In this document: one piece after another, positions 44,823-53,923 of the stretch
Layout of the letters: each line of letters starts with the position of its first letter
Position numbering within the stretch: position 1 is the stretch's first letter
DNA from: CALUOB01 sp944322305
Lineage (GTDB): Bacteria; Actinomycetota; Coriobacteriia; Coriobacteriales; Coriobacteriaceae
Length of the DNA stretch: 64,000 nucleotides
Reading direction: 5' to 3'
NCBI GenBank assembly: GCA_963931605.1
Contig: OZ007031.1
Span: forward strand, 62,001 to 126,000
Program-made: the position numbers and the translations under genes
The notes under the pieces: generated by a model
The model's database searches: none
Told to the model about the DNA's origin: nothing
The model's input: the letters and a program-made list of their open reading frames with translations, nothing else

Positions 44823-46121
44823 TTAGCAGCTTTTCCCATCAGGAGCTTGGTGCGGGAGTTCCTTTTTAAGCAGAATACGTAAGGAGCCAAGCAAGATTCC
44901 GGGGATGCACGCGCTTGCGATTACGAGGTTGATGCCGTTCATATCCCATTGTGAAATAAAAAATGCGGCACAGAGGGCTACGATTCCGATGGCGCAGGCG
45001 TTAAGCATAACCTGCGCTATGCCGTCACGCAGAATGAGCAGGGAGTCGTTAACGTACAGCAAAACACCGATGCTCGTGGTGGCCATGAGCACGTAGGGGA
45101 AAAGCCAGGTATACGAAGCGATTGACTCGCCGTATACCATGGTGAGCAAAGGTGCACCGACAACTGATAGTCCAGCCACCAATATTCCCATGCAGACGAT
45201 GAGCAGCGTTAGCACCTTAAGATACGAACGTTTGTAGGCGGAGATCCCACGGTTATACAGCGAAGACGCTAGCTGGCCGATGAGCGGGCTGTAAAGATAG
45301 TTGGTTGCCGCCTGGATGAGCACGGCCGGCGTGGCAATGCTTGCGTAGATTCCCAAAAGGGTTTCTCCTTGCAGGATGCCGTATTGTTGCCGTGCAACAG
45401 AGACGATGGATGTGGCGAAGAGGTTTGCCACGGTTGGCAGCAGGCAGGCTTTGAGCAGACTGACCAATGACTGTTTATTGATGCGCGGCGTAACCGACCC
45501 AAAGAGCTTTGCGTGGGGGATGTCAAAGAAAAGGGTAACCATCATGCAGAGTATACACATGCCCATGATAGCGAAGGGCAGCGAGCCGGTTAGGGTCAGG
45601 GGGACAACAAACCCGATGAGGCTGACGAAGCCGCGAATGATTTGAGATTTGCCAATATAATCCATGCGCTGGTTTTTTTGCTCGATGCCGTATAGAACAT
45701 CGCTGAACGTCTCGTCTGCCTTGAACACGAGGTAAAGCAGCGTTGCGATGATCATGTCGGTATTGTTGGTGATGGCAGCCAGATATACGCCGCTGGCAAT
45801 AAAACTGACGGCAACGGTAAACAGGCGCAGTGCAATATAGTTGTTAGGGGAGAAGCGATTGTTGATGTCGGATACCTGGAAGGTTCGTATTTTATAGAGG
45901 CTGACCGAGGCGAACATATTGCCAATAGACATGGCGTAGGCAAGGATGCCCGAGTTGTCATATCCAGAGGAGAGCAGGACAACCAACACGGTGATGAGCC
46001 ATTGACAGCCTAGGTAAAACAGACAGCCGAAAGCATTCCAGAGGGTGTTTTCCTTGGTAGATAGGGGTTCTGTTTTGCCGTGTAAGAACAAGACCGACTC
46101 CTCCCCGTGTTGATGTCTCAT
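44823..46121 (-). CDS. Wzx-type polysaccharide flippase
   Basis: A polytopic membrane protein of about 430 residues with 12 or more hydrophobic helices in the pattern of O-antigen/teichoic acid flippases. It would move lipid-linked glycan units across the membrane. It is much richer in A+T than the housekeeping genes. The ATG ending at 46121 has no ribosome site; GGGGAGGAG lies inside the frame, six bases before a TTG at 46091, which may be the real start. Longer in-frame extension would run into the divergent glycosyltransferase. It is the only gene of the locus's first half on this strand. Confidence 0.8.
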   Translation of the reverse strand: MRHQHGEESVLFLHGKTEPLSTKENTLWNAFGCLFYLGCQWLITVLVVLLSSGYDNSGILAYAMSIGNMFASVSLYKIRTFQVSDINNRFSPNNYIALRLFTVAVSFIASGVYLAAITNNTDMIIATLLYLVFKADETFSDVLYGIEQKNQRMDYIGKSQIIRGFVSLIGFVVPLTLTGSLPFAIMGMCILCMMVTLFFDIPHAKLFGSVTPRINKQSLVSLLKACLLPTVANLFATSIVSVARQQYGILQGETLLGIYASIATPAVLIQAATNYLYSPLIGQLASSLYNRGISAYKRSYLKVLTLLIVCMGILVAGLSVVGAPLLTMVYGESIASYTWLFPYVLMATTSIGVLLYVNDSLLILRDGIAQVMLNACAIGIVALCAAFFISQWDMNGINLVIASACIPGILLGSLRILLKKELPHQAPDGKSC

Positions 46122-46253
46122 CGTGTTTTCGTAATCATAATCGCGCGTTTTCTGCGTACTGCGCCCGCCGCGCGATTCTTTTCGTAAAATACTAGAATAC
46201 GTGCGTGCAGATACGAAGCGTGCACTAAGAGACAAGGTGGAGTGACGGGATCT

Positions 46254-47054
46254 ATGCGATTTGAAGCTTCTGACCACACGTTTGCTGTGTGTGCGTATAA
46301 GGACAGCCCGTTTCTGCGGGAGTGTCTGGACTCGGTGACCAGCCAGTCTCTTAAAACCAACGTAATTATGGCAACATCTACGCCAACTGAGACTATGAGG
46401 CAATTGGCCGACGAGTATCGCGTAAGGCTTTATGTGCGTGACGGCGAGCCGGGCATTGCAGATGACTGGAACTATGCGGTGAGCTGTGCGGGTACTTCTC
46501 TTGTTACCATTGCGCATCAAGACGACACCTACGAATCGGCATATGCCGAGGAGGCGCTCAAAGCGATCAACTCGGTGAAGAAGCCGCTTATTTACTTCAC
46601 GAATTATGGCGAGATTCGCAATGGAGTTAACGTAGACAGTAATCGGTTGCTTGAGATAAAGCGGCGTTTGCTGTTTTTGCTGAACGACGGACGTTTCAGT
46701 GGAAGCAAATTCGTTCGTCGTCGTATTCTCTCCCTTGGATCGTCTATCAGCTGTCCGTCGGTAACCCTGGCTCTCTCGAATTTATGGAAACTACCAGTTT
46801 TTACCAATGAGTTTAAGTGTGATTTGGATTGGGCAACGTGGGAGCGAGCATCGCGTTTGCAAGGTGACTTTTATTACAACACCAAGATCCTGATGCATCA
46901 CAGAATCCACGTTGAGTCTGAGACTACGGCGCTTATAGAGGACAGCACGCGCACAAAAGAAGACTATGCGATGCTGCGCCGTTTTTGGCCTGCGCCTATT
47001 GCGCAGTTTATCAATTCATTTTACAAGTCGAGTCAAAAAAGCAACGAGCAATAA
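46254..47054 (+). CDS. Glycosyltransferase family 2
   Basis: A GT-A-fold enzyme of about 266 residues: N-terminal FAVCAYKDSPFLRECLDSV, the nucleotide-sugar Asp region GIADDWNYAV and HQDDTYE (DXD-like). It probably adds one sugar to the surface polysaccharide repeat unit. ATG 46254 is chosen; an upstream in-frame GTG at 46242 also has an AAGGTGGA close by. The base composition matches the AT-richer block of this locus. Confidence 0.8.
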   Translation: MRFEASDHTFAVCAYKDSPFLRECLDSVTSQSLKTNVIMATSTPTETMRQLADEYRVRLYVRDGEPGIADDWNYAVSCAGTSLVTIAHQDDTYESAYAEEALKAINSVKKPLIYFTNYGEIRNGVNVDSNRLLEIKRRLLFLLNDGRFSGSKFVRRRILSLGSSISCPSVTLALSNLWKLPVFTNEFKCDLDWATWERASRLQGDFYYNTKILMHHRIHVESETTALIEDSTRTKEDYAMLRRFWPAPIAQFINSFYKSSQKSNEQ

Positions 47055-47069
47055 TCGCCGGGTTTTACG

Positions 47070-47792
47070 ATGAAGGACGTTGTTGCAATGCGACCAAAGG
47101 TACTCATTATCATTCCTGCCTACAATGAGCAGGAGGCGATTCTTTCTACCGCATGCGCTGTTGAGGCGTATGGCTACGATTACGTGATCGTTAACGATGG
47201 TTCAAAAGACGACACACTTTCAATATGCCGGGAAAACGGACTGAACGTGCTGGATTTGCCTCAGAACCTTGGTATAGGCGGTGCGGTTCAAACAGGGCAT
47301 AAATATGCTCTGCGTTATGGGTATGATATCGACATTCAGGTTGATGGCGATGGCCAGCATGATCCGCAGTATCTGCACCTGCTCGTTGAGGAGATTGAGC
47401 GTGGGGCAGACTTGGCTATTGGATCTCGTTTTGTTGAAGAAAGCAGGGGCTTTCAGTCTACGGCTTTGAGGCGGTTGGGAATTACTTGGTTCAAGGTGTT
47501 GCTTGGGGCATTGACTGGCACATCGGTGACTGATGCAACCTCTGGATTTCGCGCGTGTGGCCGCAAGGCCATTAAACTGTTCAGCGAGAGCTATCCGATT
47601 GATTATCCTGAACCAGAGTCTATTGCTTTGGCGCTTAAGCGTGGGCTTCGAGTGCGTGAAGTGCCCGTTTCGATGAGAGAGAGGCAGGGCGGGCAATCGT
47701 CTATTGGCGGCTTGTCGAGCATTTACTTTATGGTGAAAGTCACGTTGGCTATTTGCGTAGTCTGCTTAGCCAATGGGCGGAAAAAGAAGTAG
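47070..47792 (+). CDS. Glycosyltransferase family 2, dolichol/polyprenyl-phosphate mannosyltransferase-like
   Basis: A 240-residue enzyme with IIIPAYNEQEAI, VNDGSKDDT, the DGDGQHDP metal site and the GSRFVEE loop of DPM1-like transferases, which charge polyprenyl phosphate with a sugar. The small membrane protein encoded next is a common companion. An in-frame ATG at 47088 has AAGGA upstream and may be the true start, giving 234 residues. Confidence 0.85.
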   Translation: MKDVVAMRPKVLIIIPAYNEQEAILSTACAVEAYGYDYVIVNDGSKDDTLSICRENGLNVLDLPQNLGIGGAVQTGHKYALRYGYDIDIQVDGDGQHDPQYLHLLVEEIERGADLAIGSRFVEESRGFQSTALRRLGITWFKVLLGALTGTSVTDATSGFRACGRKAIKLFSESYPIDYPEPESIALALKRGLRVREVPVSMRERQGGQSSIGGLSSIYFMVKVTLAICVVCLANGRKKK

Positions 47793-47800
47793 GTGGTTTT

Positions 47801-48157
47801 ATGACGCTGGCGATTCGATTGATCTTAGTGGTCATGTGCGTTGCGCTGCTAATCTATGTTATCCGCTTGGTTTCACGTGAGCGCTTACTGCTCAAGTATT
47901 CGTTGCTCTGGTTGTTGCTGGCCATTGTTACCTTGCTTTGCGCCGTTTTCCCCGGTCCAGTGTTCGCTCTTGCAAGGCTTTGTGGTTTTACGTTGTCTTC
48001 GAACTTCGTTTTCCTTGTGGGCATTTTCTTTCTCATGCTCGTTGGGCTTTCATTGAGTGTCATTGTCAGCAAGCAAGCTACGAGCATTAAGAACTTAACG
48101 CAACGATTGGCTATTGTGGAGAAGGAGCTTCTTGACACGACGGCAAAGAAGCACTGA
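47801..48157 (+). CDS. DUF2304-type small membrane protein
   Basis: A 118-residue protein with three hydrophobic helices (about residues 4-24, 32-55, 65-88) and a charged C-terminal coil. Size, topology and position right after a DPM1-like transferase match DUF2304 proteins, thought to help present polyprenyl-linked sugars. GTAGGTGG precedes the ATG, eight bases after the upstream stop, so it is coupled to it. Confidence 0.7.
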   Translation: MTLAIRLILVVMCVALLIYVIRLVSRERLLLKYSLLWLLLAIVTLLCAVFPGPVFALARLCGFTLSSNFVFLVGIFFLMLVGLSLSVIVSKQATSIKNLTQRLAIVEKELLDTTAKKH

Positions 48158-48213
48158 TCCCACAATCGACGAGGTAATTACATCCTGATGGCTTTTCTAC
48201 TAAAGGGAGTTCC

Positions 48214-49113
48214 ATGAAGGGCATCATCTTGGCCGGTGGGTCCGGCACCCGGCTCTACCCGCTGACGCTCGTGACGAGCAAGCAGCTCCTGCCCGTGTAC
48301 GACAAGCCCATGATCTATTACCCGCTCAGCACCCTCATGCTGGCCGGAATTCGGGACATCTTGATAATTTCAACCCCGACCGATTTGCCTAACTTCGAGC
48401 GGCTACTTGGAGACGGCTCGAAGTTCGGGGTCTCGCTTTCCTACGCCGAGCAGCCGAGTCCGGACGGCCTGGCACAGGCCTTCCTCATTGGAGAGGAATG
48501 GCTCGCCGGCGAGTCGAGTGCGCTCGTACTGGGGGACAACATCTTCTACGGTAACGGTCTCGGACGCCATCTGCGCCGCGCCGTCGAGAACGCCCGGAAG
48601 GGCGTCTCCACCGTTTTCGGGTACCACGTGGACGATCCGGAGCGCTTCGGAGTGGTTGAGTTCGATGAGAGCCACAACGCCGTCTCCATCGAGGAGAAGC
48701 CCGAGCATCCCAAGAGCCACTATGCCGTTACCGGCTTGTACTTCTACGATGGGCGCGTCTGCGAGTTCGCGAAGCGGGTTAGGCCCTCGGCGCGCGGCGA
48801 GCTCGAGATCACCGACCTCAACCGCATGTACCTTGAGGACGGAACGCTCAGCGTGGTGACTCTCGGGCGGGGCTACGCGTGGCTCGACACCGGCACCATG
48901 GAGAGCCTCTACGAGGCCGGGGAGTTCGTACGCGCCGTGGAGCGCTCGCAGGACCTGCCCGTGTCCGTTCCCGAGGAGATCGCCTGGGAAAACGGCTGGA
49001 TCACTGACGAAGAGCTCGTTGTCGCCGCCGAGGCTTACGGCAAGAGCGTTTACGGCAAGCACCTCAAGCGCGTGGCTGCCGGCGAGATCATCAACCAGAG
49101 GAACAACTATTAG
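48214..49113 (+). CDS. rmlA: Glucose-1-phosphate thymidylyltransferase
   Basis: First enzyme of dTDP-L-rhamnose synthesis: dTTP plus glucose 1-phosphate to dTDP-glucose. The 299-residue protein has GGSGTRLYPLTLVTSKQLLPVYDKPMIYYPLS, LGDNIFYG and EEKPEHPKSHYAVTGLYFYD. AAGGGAG precedes the ATG. It opens the rhamnose block rmlA-rmlB-rmlCD, which is GC-rich again compared with the genes on both sides. Confidence 0.96.
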   Translation: MKGIILAGGSGTRLYPLTLVTSKQLLPVYDKPMIYYPLSTLMLAGIRDILIISTPTDLPNFERLLGDGSKFGVSLSYAEQPSPDGLAQAFLIGEEWLAGESSALVLGDNIFYGNGLGRHLRRAVENARKGVSTVFGYHVDDPERFGVVEFDESHNAVSIEEKPEHPKSHYAVTGLYFYDGRVCEFAKRVRPSARGELEITDLNRMYLEDGTLSVVTLGRGYAWLDTGTMESLYEAGEFVRAVERSQDLPVSVPEEIAWENGWITDEELVVAAEAYGKSVYGKHLKRVAAGEIINQRNNY

Positions 49114-49186
49114 CTCCGGATTGCGATTAAGTGAGGGGGTGTGGCTTCTTCCTTGTTTTATGAGCTGAATGGCAAACCTATGGCGG

Positions 49187-49217
49187 TTGCCCGTGGGAAC
49201 CTTGCGTAGTCTACAAT
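49187..49217 (+). promoter_or_regulatory. Possible promoter of rmlB
   Basis: TTGCCC (49187-49192) and TACAAT (49212-49217) with a 19-bp spacer, in the 141-bp gap between rmlA and rmlB. Confidence 0.35.
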
Positions 49218-49254
49218 AGGCAAAATACCCACTAGGTGAAGATTGGAGCTTTCT

Positions 49255-50274
49255 GTGTCCGAGATCTTTTCGCCCCGCAGCATCATCGTCACCGGCGGCT
49301 GCGGCTTCATCGGCAGCAACTTCGTGCGCTGGGTGGCTCGCGAGCACCCCGAGGTGCACGTCACGGTGCTCGACAAGCTCACCTACGCGGGCAACCCGGA
49401 GAACATAGCGGGGCTGGACCCGGAGCGGGTGGAGCTCGTCGTCGGGGACGTATGCGACGCCGAGCTTCTGGACAGGATCGTCCCCGGGCACGACGCGATC
49501 GTCCACTACGCCGCCGAGTCCCACAACGACAACTCCATCGCCGACCCGGAGCCCTTCCTGAGGACCAACGTGGAGGGGACCTTCAGGCTCTTGGAGGCCT
49601 GCCGCAAGCACGACGTCCGCTACCACCACGTCTCAACCGACGAGGTCTACGGCGACCTGGCCTTGGACGACCCTGCCCGCTTCACCGAGGAGACCCCCTA
49701 CCACCCCTCGAGCCCGTACTCGAGCACCAAGGCCGCGAGCGACATGCTCGTGAGGGCCTGGCACCGCACCTACGGCGTGCGCGCCACGATCTCCAACTGC
49801 TCCAACAACTACGGCCCCTACCAGCACGTGGAGAAGTTCATCCCGAGGCAGATCACGAACATACTCGACGGAATCCGCCCCAAGCTCTACGGCGACGGCA
49901 GGAACGTGAGGGACTGGATCCACACCGAGGACCACTCCTCGGCCGTGTGGGCGATCCTCACCCGCGGCAGGATCGGCGAGACCTACCTCATCGGCGCCGA
50001 CGGCGAGCGGAGCAACATCGACGTGCTCCGCGCCATCCTGAAGGCGATGGGCAAGGATGAGGACGACTTCGACTGGGTGCGCGACCGCCCCGGCCACGAC
50101 CGCCGCTACGCCATCGACAGCGCGAAGCTGCGCCGCGAGCTCGGCTGGGAGCCCGCGCACACCGACTTCGCCGAGGGCCTCGCCCAGACGATCCAGTGGT
50201 ACCGCGAGAACGAGCAGTGGTGGCGCCCGGCCAAGGAGGCCACCGAGGCCAAGTACGCGAAGCAAGGGCAGTAA
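49255..50274 (+). CDS. rmlB: dTDP-glucose 4,6-dehydratase
   Basis: Second step of dTDP-rhamnose synthesis, an NAD-dependent SDR enzyme of 339 residues. Seen are the Rossmann GGCGFIGSN, the HVSTDEVYGDL catalytic region, YSSTKAASD (YxxxK) and NNYGPYQHVEKFIPRQI. GGAG stands six bases before GTG 49255, which decides the start over the in-frame TTG at 49243. Confidence 0.95.
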   Translation: MSEIFSPRSIIVTGGCGFIGSNFVRWVAREHPEVHVTVLDKLTYAGNPENIAGLDPERVELVVGDVCDAELLDRIVPGHDAIVHYAAESHNDNSIADPEPFLRTNVEGTFRLLEACRKHDVRYHHVSTDEVYGDLALDDPARFTEETPYHPSSPYSSTKAASDMLVRAWHRTYGVRATISNCSNNYGPYQHVEKFIPRQITNILDGIRPKLYGDGRNVRDWIHTEDHSSAVWAILTRGRIGETYLIGADGERSNIDVLRAILKAMGKDEDDFDWVRDRPGHDRRYAIDSAKLRRELGWEPAHTDFAEGLAQTIQWYRENEQWWRPAKEATEAKYAKQGQ

Positions 50275-50286
50275 GGAGCCATAGCC

Positions 50287-51768
50287 ATGCCCATCGAATA
50301 CGAGAAGGAACTGAAGGTCGCCGAGACCGGCATCCCCGGCCTCAAGGTCGTCGACCTCGCCGTCCACGGCGACTCCCGCGGTTGGTTCAAGGAGAACTGG
50401 CAGCGCGAGAAGATGGTCGCCCTCGGCATCCCCGACCGCCGCTGGGTGCAGAACAACATATCATTCAACGAGAAGCGAGGCGCCACTCGCGGCGTCCACG
50501 CCGAGCCCTGGGACAAGCTGATCTCGGTGGCCACGGGGAGCGTCTTCGGCGCGTGGGTGGACCTGCGCTCGGGGAGCGACACCTACGGCAAGGTCTACAC
50601 CTGCGTCCTCGACCCCTCTAAGGCCATCTACGTCCCCCGCGGCGTGGGCAACTCCTACCAGGCGCTGGAGGACGGCACGGCATACACCTACCTCGTCGAT
50701 GCCCACTGGTCGCTCGAGCTCAAGCCGACCTACACGTTCGTCAACCTCGCCGACCCCGACCTCGCCATCGAGTGGCCGATACCGCTGGGGGAGTGCGAGC
50801 TCTCCGAGGCGGACAGGAACCACCCCCTCCTTAGGGACGTGGAGCCCATGGCCCCGCGACGCACGTTGGTGACCGGCTGCAACGGGCAGCTGGGCCGCGC
50901 GGTGCGGGCGCTCGCCGAGGAGCGCGGGCTCCTGGGGAGCTTCGACTTCTGCGACATCGACACCTTCGACCTGGCGGATCCGGAGGACTACGCCCAGTAC
51001 GACTGGTCCCTCTACGGCGCCGTGGTCAACTGCGGCGCCTACACGGCCGTCGACAAAGCCGAGACGCAGGAGGGCCGCGTCGCCGCCTGGAGGGCCAACG
51101 CGACCGGTCCGGTGCTGCTCTCCAAGGTCTGCGCGGAGCACGGGATCACCCTCGTGCACATCAGCTCAGACTACGTGTTCGACGGGACGAAGGGGCTTCA
51201 CGACGAGGACGAGCCTCTGTCTCCCCTGGGCGTCTATGGCCAGTCCAAGGCCGCGGGCGACCTTGCCGTCTCCACCTGCCCCCGGTACTACGTCCTGCGA
51301 AGCTCGTGGGTCATAGGAGACGGGAGCAACTTCGTACGCACCATGATGAAGCTGTCTGACCGCTGTGCCGACCCGAATGATGATCTGAACGAGGTGACCG
51401 TGGTGGACGACCAGGTGGGCCGCCTCACCTTCACTGCCGACATGGCCCGCGCGGTCCTCTTCCTCCTCGGTTACCGCGAGGGCGGCCTGGAGCCGAGCTC
51501 GCCGGCCCCGTACGGGACCTACAACTGCACCGGCTCCGGGGAGCCCGCCAGCTGGGCGGGGATCGCCCGCGAGGTGTTCGAGCTCAGGAACGGCAACGGT
51601 ACCTCCGTCCGCCCTGTCAGCACGGAGGAGTACTACGCCTCCGCCCCCGGCCCCGTGGCCCCGCGCCCGCGCCTCTCCTCGCTCAACCTCTCCAAGCTCG
51701 AGGCCGCCGGCTTTGCCATGCCCGACTGGCGAGGATCGCTGCATTCTTACTGTGTTGATGCGGTGTAG
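50287..51768 (+). CDS. rmlCD: Bifunctional dTDP-4-dehydrorhamnose 3,5-epimerase / reductase (RmlC-RmlD fusion)
   Basis: The last two steps of dTDP-L-rhamnose synthesis on one chain of 493 residues. Residues 1-190 are the RmlC cupin: RGWFKENWQ, the catalytic-type His in RGVHAEPWDK, and VDLRSGSDTYGK. Residues 195-493 are RmlD: TGCNGQLGRAV, SSDYVFDGTKG, YGQSKAAGD and VVDDQVGRLTFTADMA. The normal RmlC FAHGF loop reads VPRGVGNSY here. The start is 12 nt after rmlB with AAGGAG, so it is co-translated. Confidence 0.93.
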   Translation: MPIEYEKELKVAETGIPGLKVVDLAVHGDSRGWFKENWQREKMVALGIPDRRWVQNNISFNEKRGATRGVHAEPWDKLISVATGSVFGAWVDLRSGSDTYGKVYTCVLDPSKAIYVPRGVGNSYQALEDGTAYTYLVDAHWSLELKPTYTFVNLADPDLAIEWPIPLGECELSEADRNHPLLRDVEPMAPRRTLVTGCNGQLGRAVRALAEERGLLGSFDFCDIDTFDLADPEDYAQYDWSLYGAVVNCGAYTAVDKAETQEGRVAAWRANATGPVLLSKVCAEHGITLVHISSDYVFDGTKGLHDEDEPLSPLGVYGQSKAAGDLAVSTCPRYYVLRSSWVIGDGSNFVRTMMKLSDRCADPNDDLNEVTVVDDQVGRLTFTADMARAVLFLLGYREGGLEPSSPAPYGTYNCTGSGEPASWAGIAREVFELRNGNGTSVRPVSTEEYYASAPGPVAPRPRLSSLNLSKLEAAGFAMPDWRGSLHSYCVDAV

Positions 51769-51807
51769 TACCTTGCGTCATCCTATTTAGATTTTGAGGT
51801 TATATAG

Positions 51808-53832
51808 ATGAGCGAATGGTTGATGTTTGCAGTAGCTGTAATTCTTACTGTGTCGATTATTTATATACCAGGTTTTCTCTTTAGCCGAGTATTGTCTCGG
51901 TCCACTGAAGAGTGCATTGCATGGGCACCGGCTTTTTCGATGTGTGTGTATTCATGCTTGGGTGTGGTTTATTCCATCCTTAACATCAGAACTGGGGTTT
52001 TTACCCTATTTGTTCCAGTTACGTTATTGAGTGGAATACTATATGCATTGTTCCGGAAGCGTGGTTCCGGTGCTTCTCCGATAATTCTTTCTAAAAGAGT
52101 CCTGCTTCTAAGTATGCTCCTCGGGCTTGTTGCGTCTTTTGTTTTGTTCGTTTTGCCTCTGGATGGGCCGTCTTCATTTAACCAAGATGCAGACAATACC
52201 TGGCATCTCTCCTTAATTCGGTCGTTTGCTGAAACTGGCGACATGTCTTCCATAGGTGCATCTTTGTTTAAGGATTCTGACTTACAGGTATCTGTAATGC
52301 CGACCGTGGGTTCGTTCTATCCATCGGCTTGGCATATGTTGGCCGCTCTAGTACTTAACATGCTTAGCATTTCCGTACCGATGTCTGCTAACGCAACTTT
52401 ATTCGTTTTTCTGTCACTTGTTTGGCCGATATCTTGCTCATACTTCGTAAGCGTGCTCTTTCCTAGAAGCCATAAAGTACAATTATGTACCGCTGTCTCT
52501 TCTGTAGCTTTTCTGGCGTTTCCTTGGGCTTTTTTGACCTTTGGTCCACTGTACCCGAATCTAGTTGGTTTATCGATGGTCCCCTTGGGATGCGCTATAT
52601 TTATTTGCGCACTCTCCAATTGGGATAAGCGAAGTGCAACACAGAAGCTGGTCCGCTTCACCGCGTTCGCGATATGCACAATCGCTTTAACTTTAGCGCA
52701 TCCTAATTCGTTGTTCTCCATGGCATTGGTTCTTATTCCCTATGTTATTTCGTTTTTGAAAAATATGGCTCAAAAGCACTGGGAAAAAAGGGGGCTTCCT
52801 TATCGAAGAGTCTGCATTGCGATCCCTCCGATCGTCTTCTTGGTAGCTGTCGCCGTGATGTGGGTTGTACTAAGGAATCTTTCGTTTTTTACCGCTGTAG
52901 TGAGTTTTAATTGGGAAAAATTTGCTGATCCGGCACAAGAGATCATCAATATATTGACGCTTTCATATCGTGTGCCAATAGCTCAGCCGATTCTTGCTGC
53001 TTGCGTGATAATCGGTATAGCCCTGCTAATTGTCAGACGTAATAACAGGTGGCTTGTGGGGTCGTATTTTTTAGCAATTGCTTTTTGCTTTATCGGGGCA
53101 ACTTCAGACGGCCAGTTAAAATCGGTGCTGACCGGATATTGGTACACTGATCCATATCGACTTGCTGCAACGGCGGTTTTGATTGCTGTCCCCCTTTCCG
53201 CTATTGGAATTGCGCGGTTAGCAGAGCTGCTGAATAGAGCGTTTAACGTCGTCGTGGGACGCTCCTCAGGAAAAATAGGAGGTTATATTATTTCGGTTGT
53301 TGCAGTTGGTGCATTGGTGTTCTATCCAAGCTATGCGTATCCCGGTCGCTATGAAGTTGAAACTGCGACTGGGTACATTTCTGATACGTTGACGAGACTG
53401 TACTCAACTTCACGTGACAATCTTTTTGATCGGAATGAGATGCGCTTCGCCGAAAAGGTGAAAGGAATCGTAGACCCGAGTGCAAAAATATACAATTGCG
53501 CTGATGATGGCAGCACGTTTGCATACGCACTGTATGGGTTGAACTTGTGTTATAGACGTTCTGATGCGTCTGCTGATACAGAATACGGTTCATTACTGCG
53601 TCATTCAATTGATGAACTTAGCGATAACGAGCAGGTTAAAAAGGTACTAAGAGAGGCGAATATTCACTACATACTCATTCTTGATCAGGGTGGCGAAGCT
53701 CTGCCAGAGCGTTGTTTCTATGGCTATTACAACCCTGATGATTGGGACGGCTTGAACAACATCACCGACTCGACCCCTGGATTAAAGCTGCTTCTCTCCG
53801 AAGGTGACATGCGCCTCTATGAAATCGAGTAA
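51808..53832 (+). CDS. Large polytopic membrane protein of the polysaccharide locus (DUF6541-like)
   Basis: A 674-residue protein with about fourteen hydrophobic segments in the first 510 residues and a soluble C-terminal part of about 160 residues. I see no catalytic motif that I can name. The layout resembles actinobacterial DUF6541 proteins, and it could be a GT-C-type glycosyltransferase or a Wzy-like polymerase; a polymerase is otherwise missing from the locus. It is markedly AT-rich next to rmlCD, a sign of separate origin. GAGG precedes the ATG at a distance. Confidence 0.6.
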   Translation: MSEWLMFAVAVILTVSIIYIPGFLFSRVLSRSTEECIAWAPAFSMCVYSCLGVVYSILNIRTGVFTLFVPVTLLSGILYALFRKRGSGASPIILSKRVLLLSMLLGLVASFVLFVLPLDGPSSFNQDADNTWHLSLIRSFAETGDMSSIGASLFKDSDLQVSVMPTVGSFYPSAWHMLAALVLNMLSISVPMSANATLFVFLSLVWPISCSYFVSVLFPRSHKVQLCTAVSSVAFLAFPWAFLTFGPLYPNLVGLSMVPLGCAIFICALSNWDKRSATQKLVRFTAFAICTIALTLAHPNSLFSMALVLIPYVISFLKNMAQKHWEKRGLPYRRVCIAIPPIVFLVAVAVMWVVLRNLSFFTAVVSFNWEKFADPAQEIINILTLSYRVPIAQPILAACVIIGIALLIVRRNNRWLVGSYFLAIAFCFIGATSDGQLKSVLTGYWYTDPYRLAATAVLIAVPLSAIGIARLAELLNRAFNVVVGRSSGKIGGYIISVVAVGALVFYPSYAYPGRYEVETATGYISDTLTRLYSTSRDNLFDRNEMRFAEKVKGIVDPSAKIYNCADDGSTFAYALYGLNLCYRRSDASADTEYGSLLRHSIDELSDNEQVKKVLREANIHYILILDQGGEALPERCFYGYYNPDDWDGLNNITDSTPGLKLLLSEGDMRLYEIE

Positions 53833-53923
53833 CGTGCGTCTCTTCTGATTCGGTGAATACCTGCACGTGTTGGGGTATATCGCGTACACTTACGTTCGCG
53901 TATATCCGTATTGAAGGAGTGCC

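Noticed and set aside
46122..46520. N-terminal extension of the flippase by 133 residues
   Set aside because: The extension is hydrophilic, antisense to the glycosyltransferase gene and not expected for a flippase.
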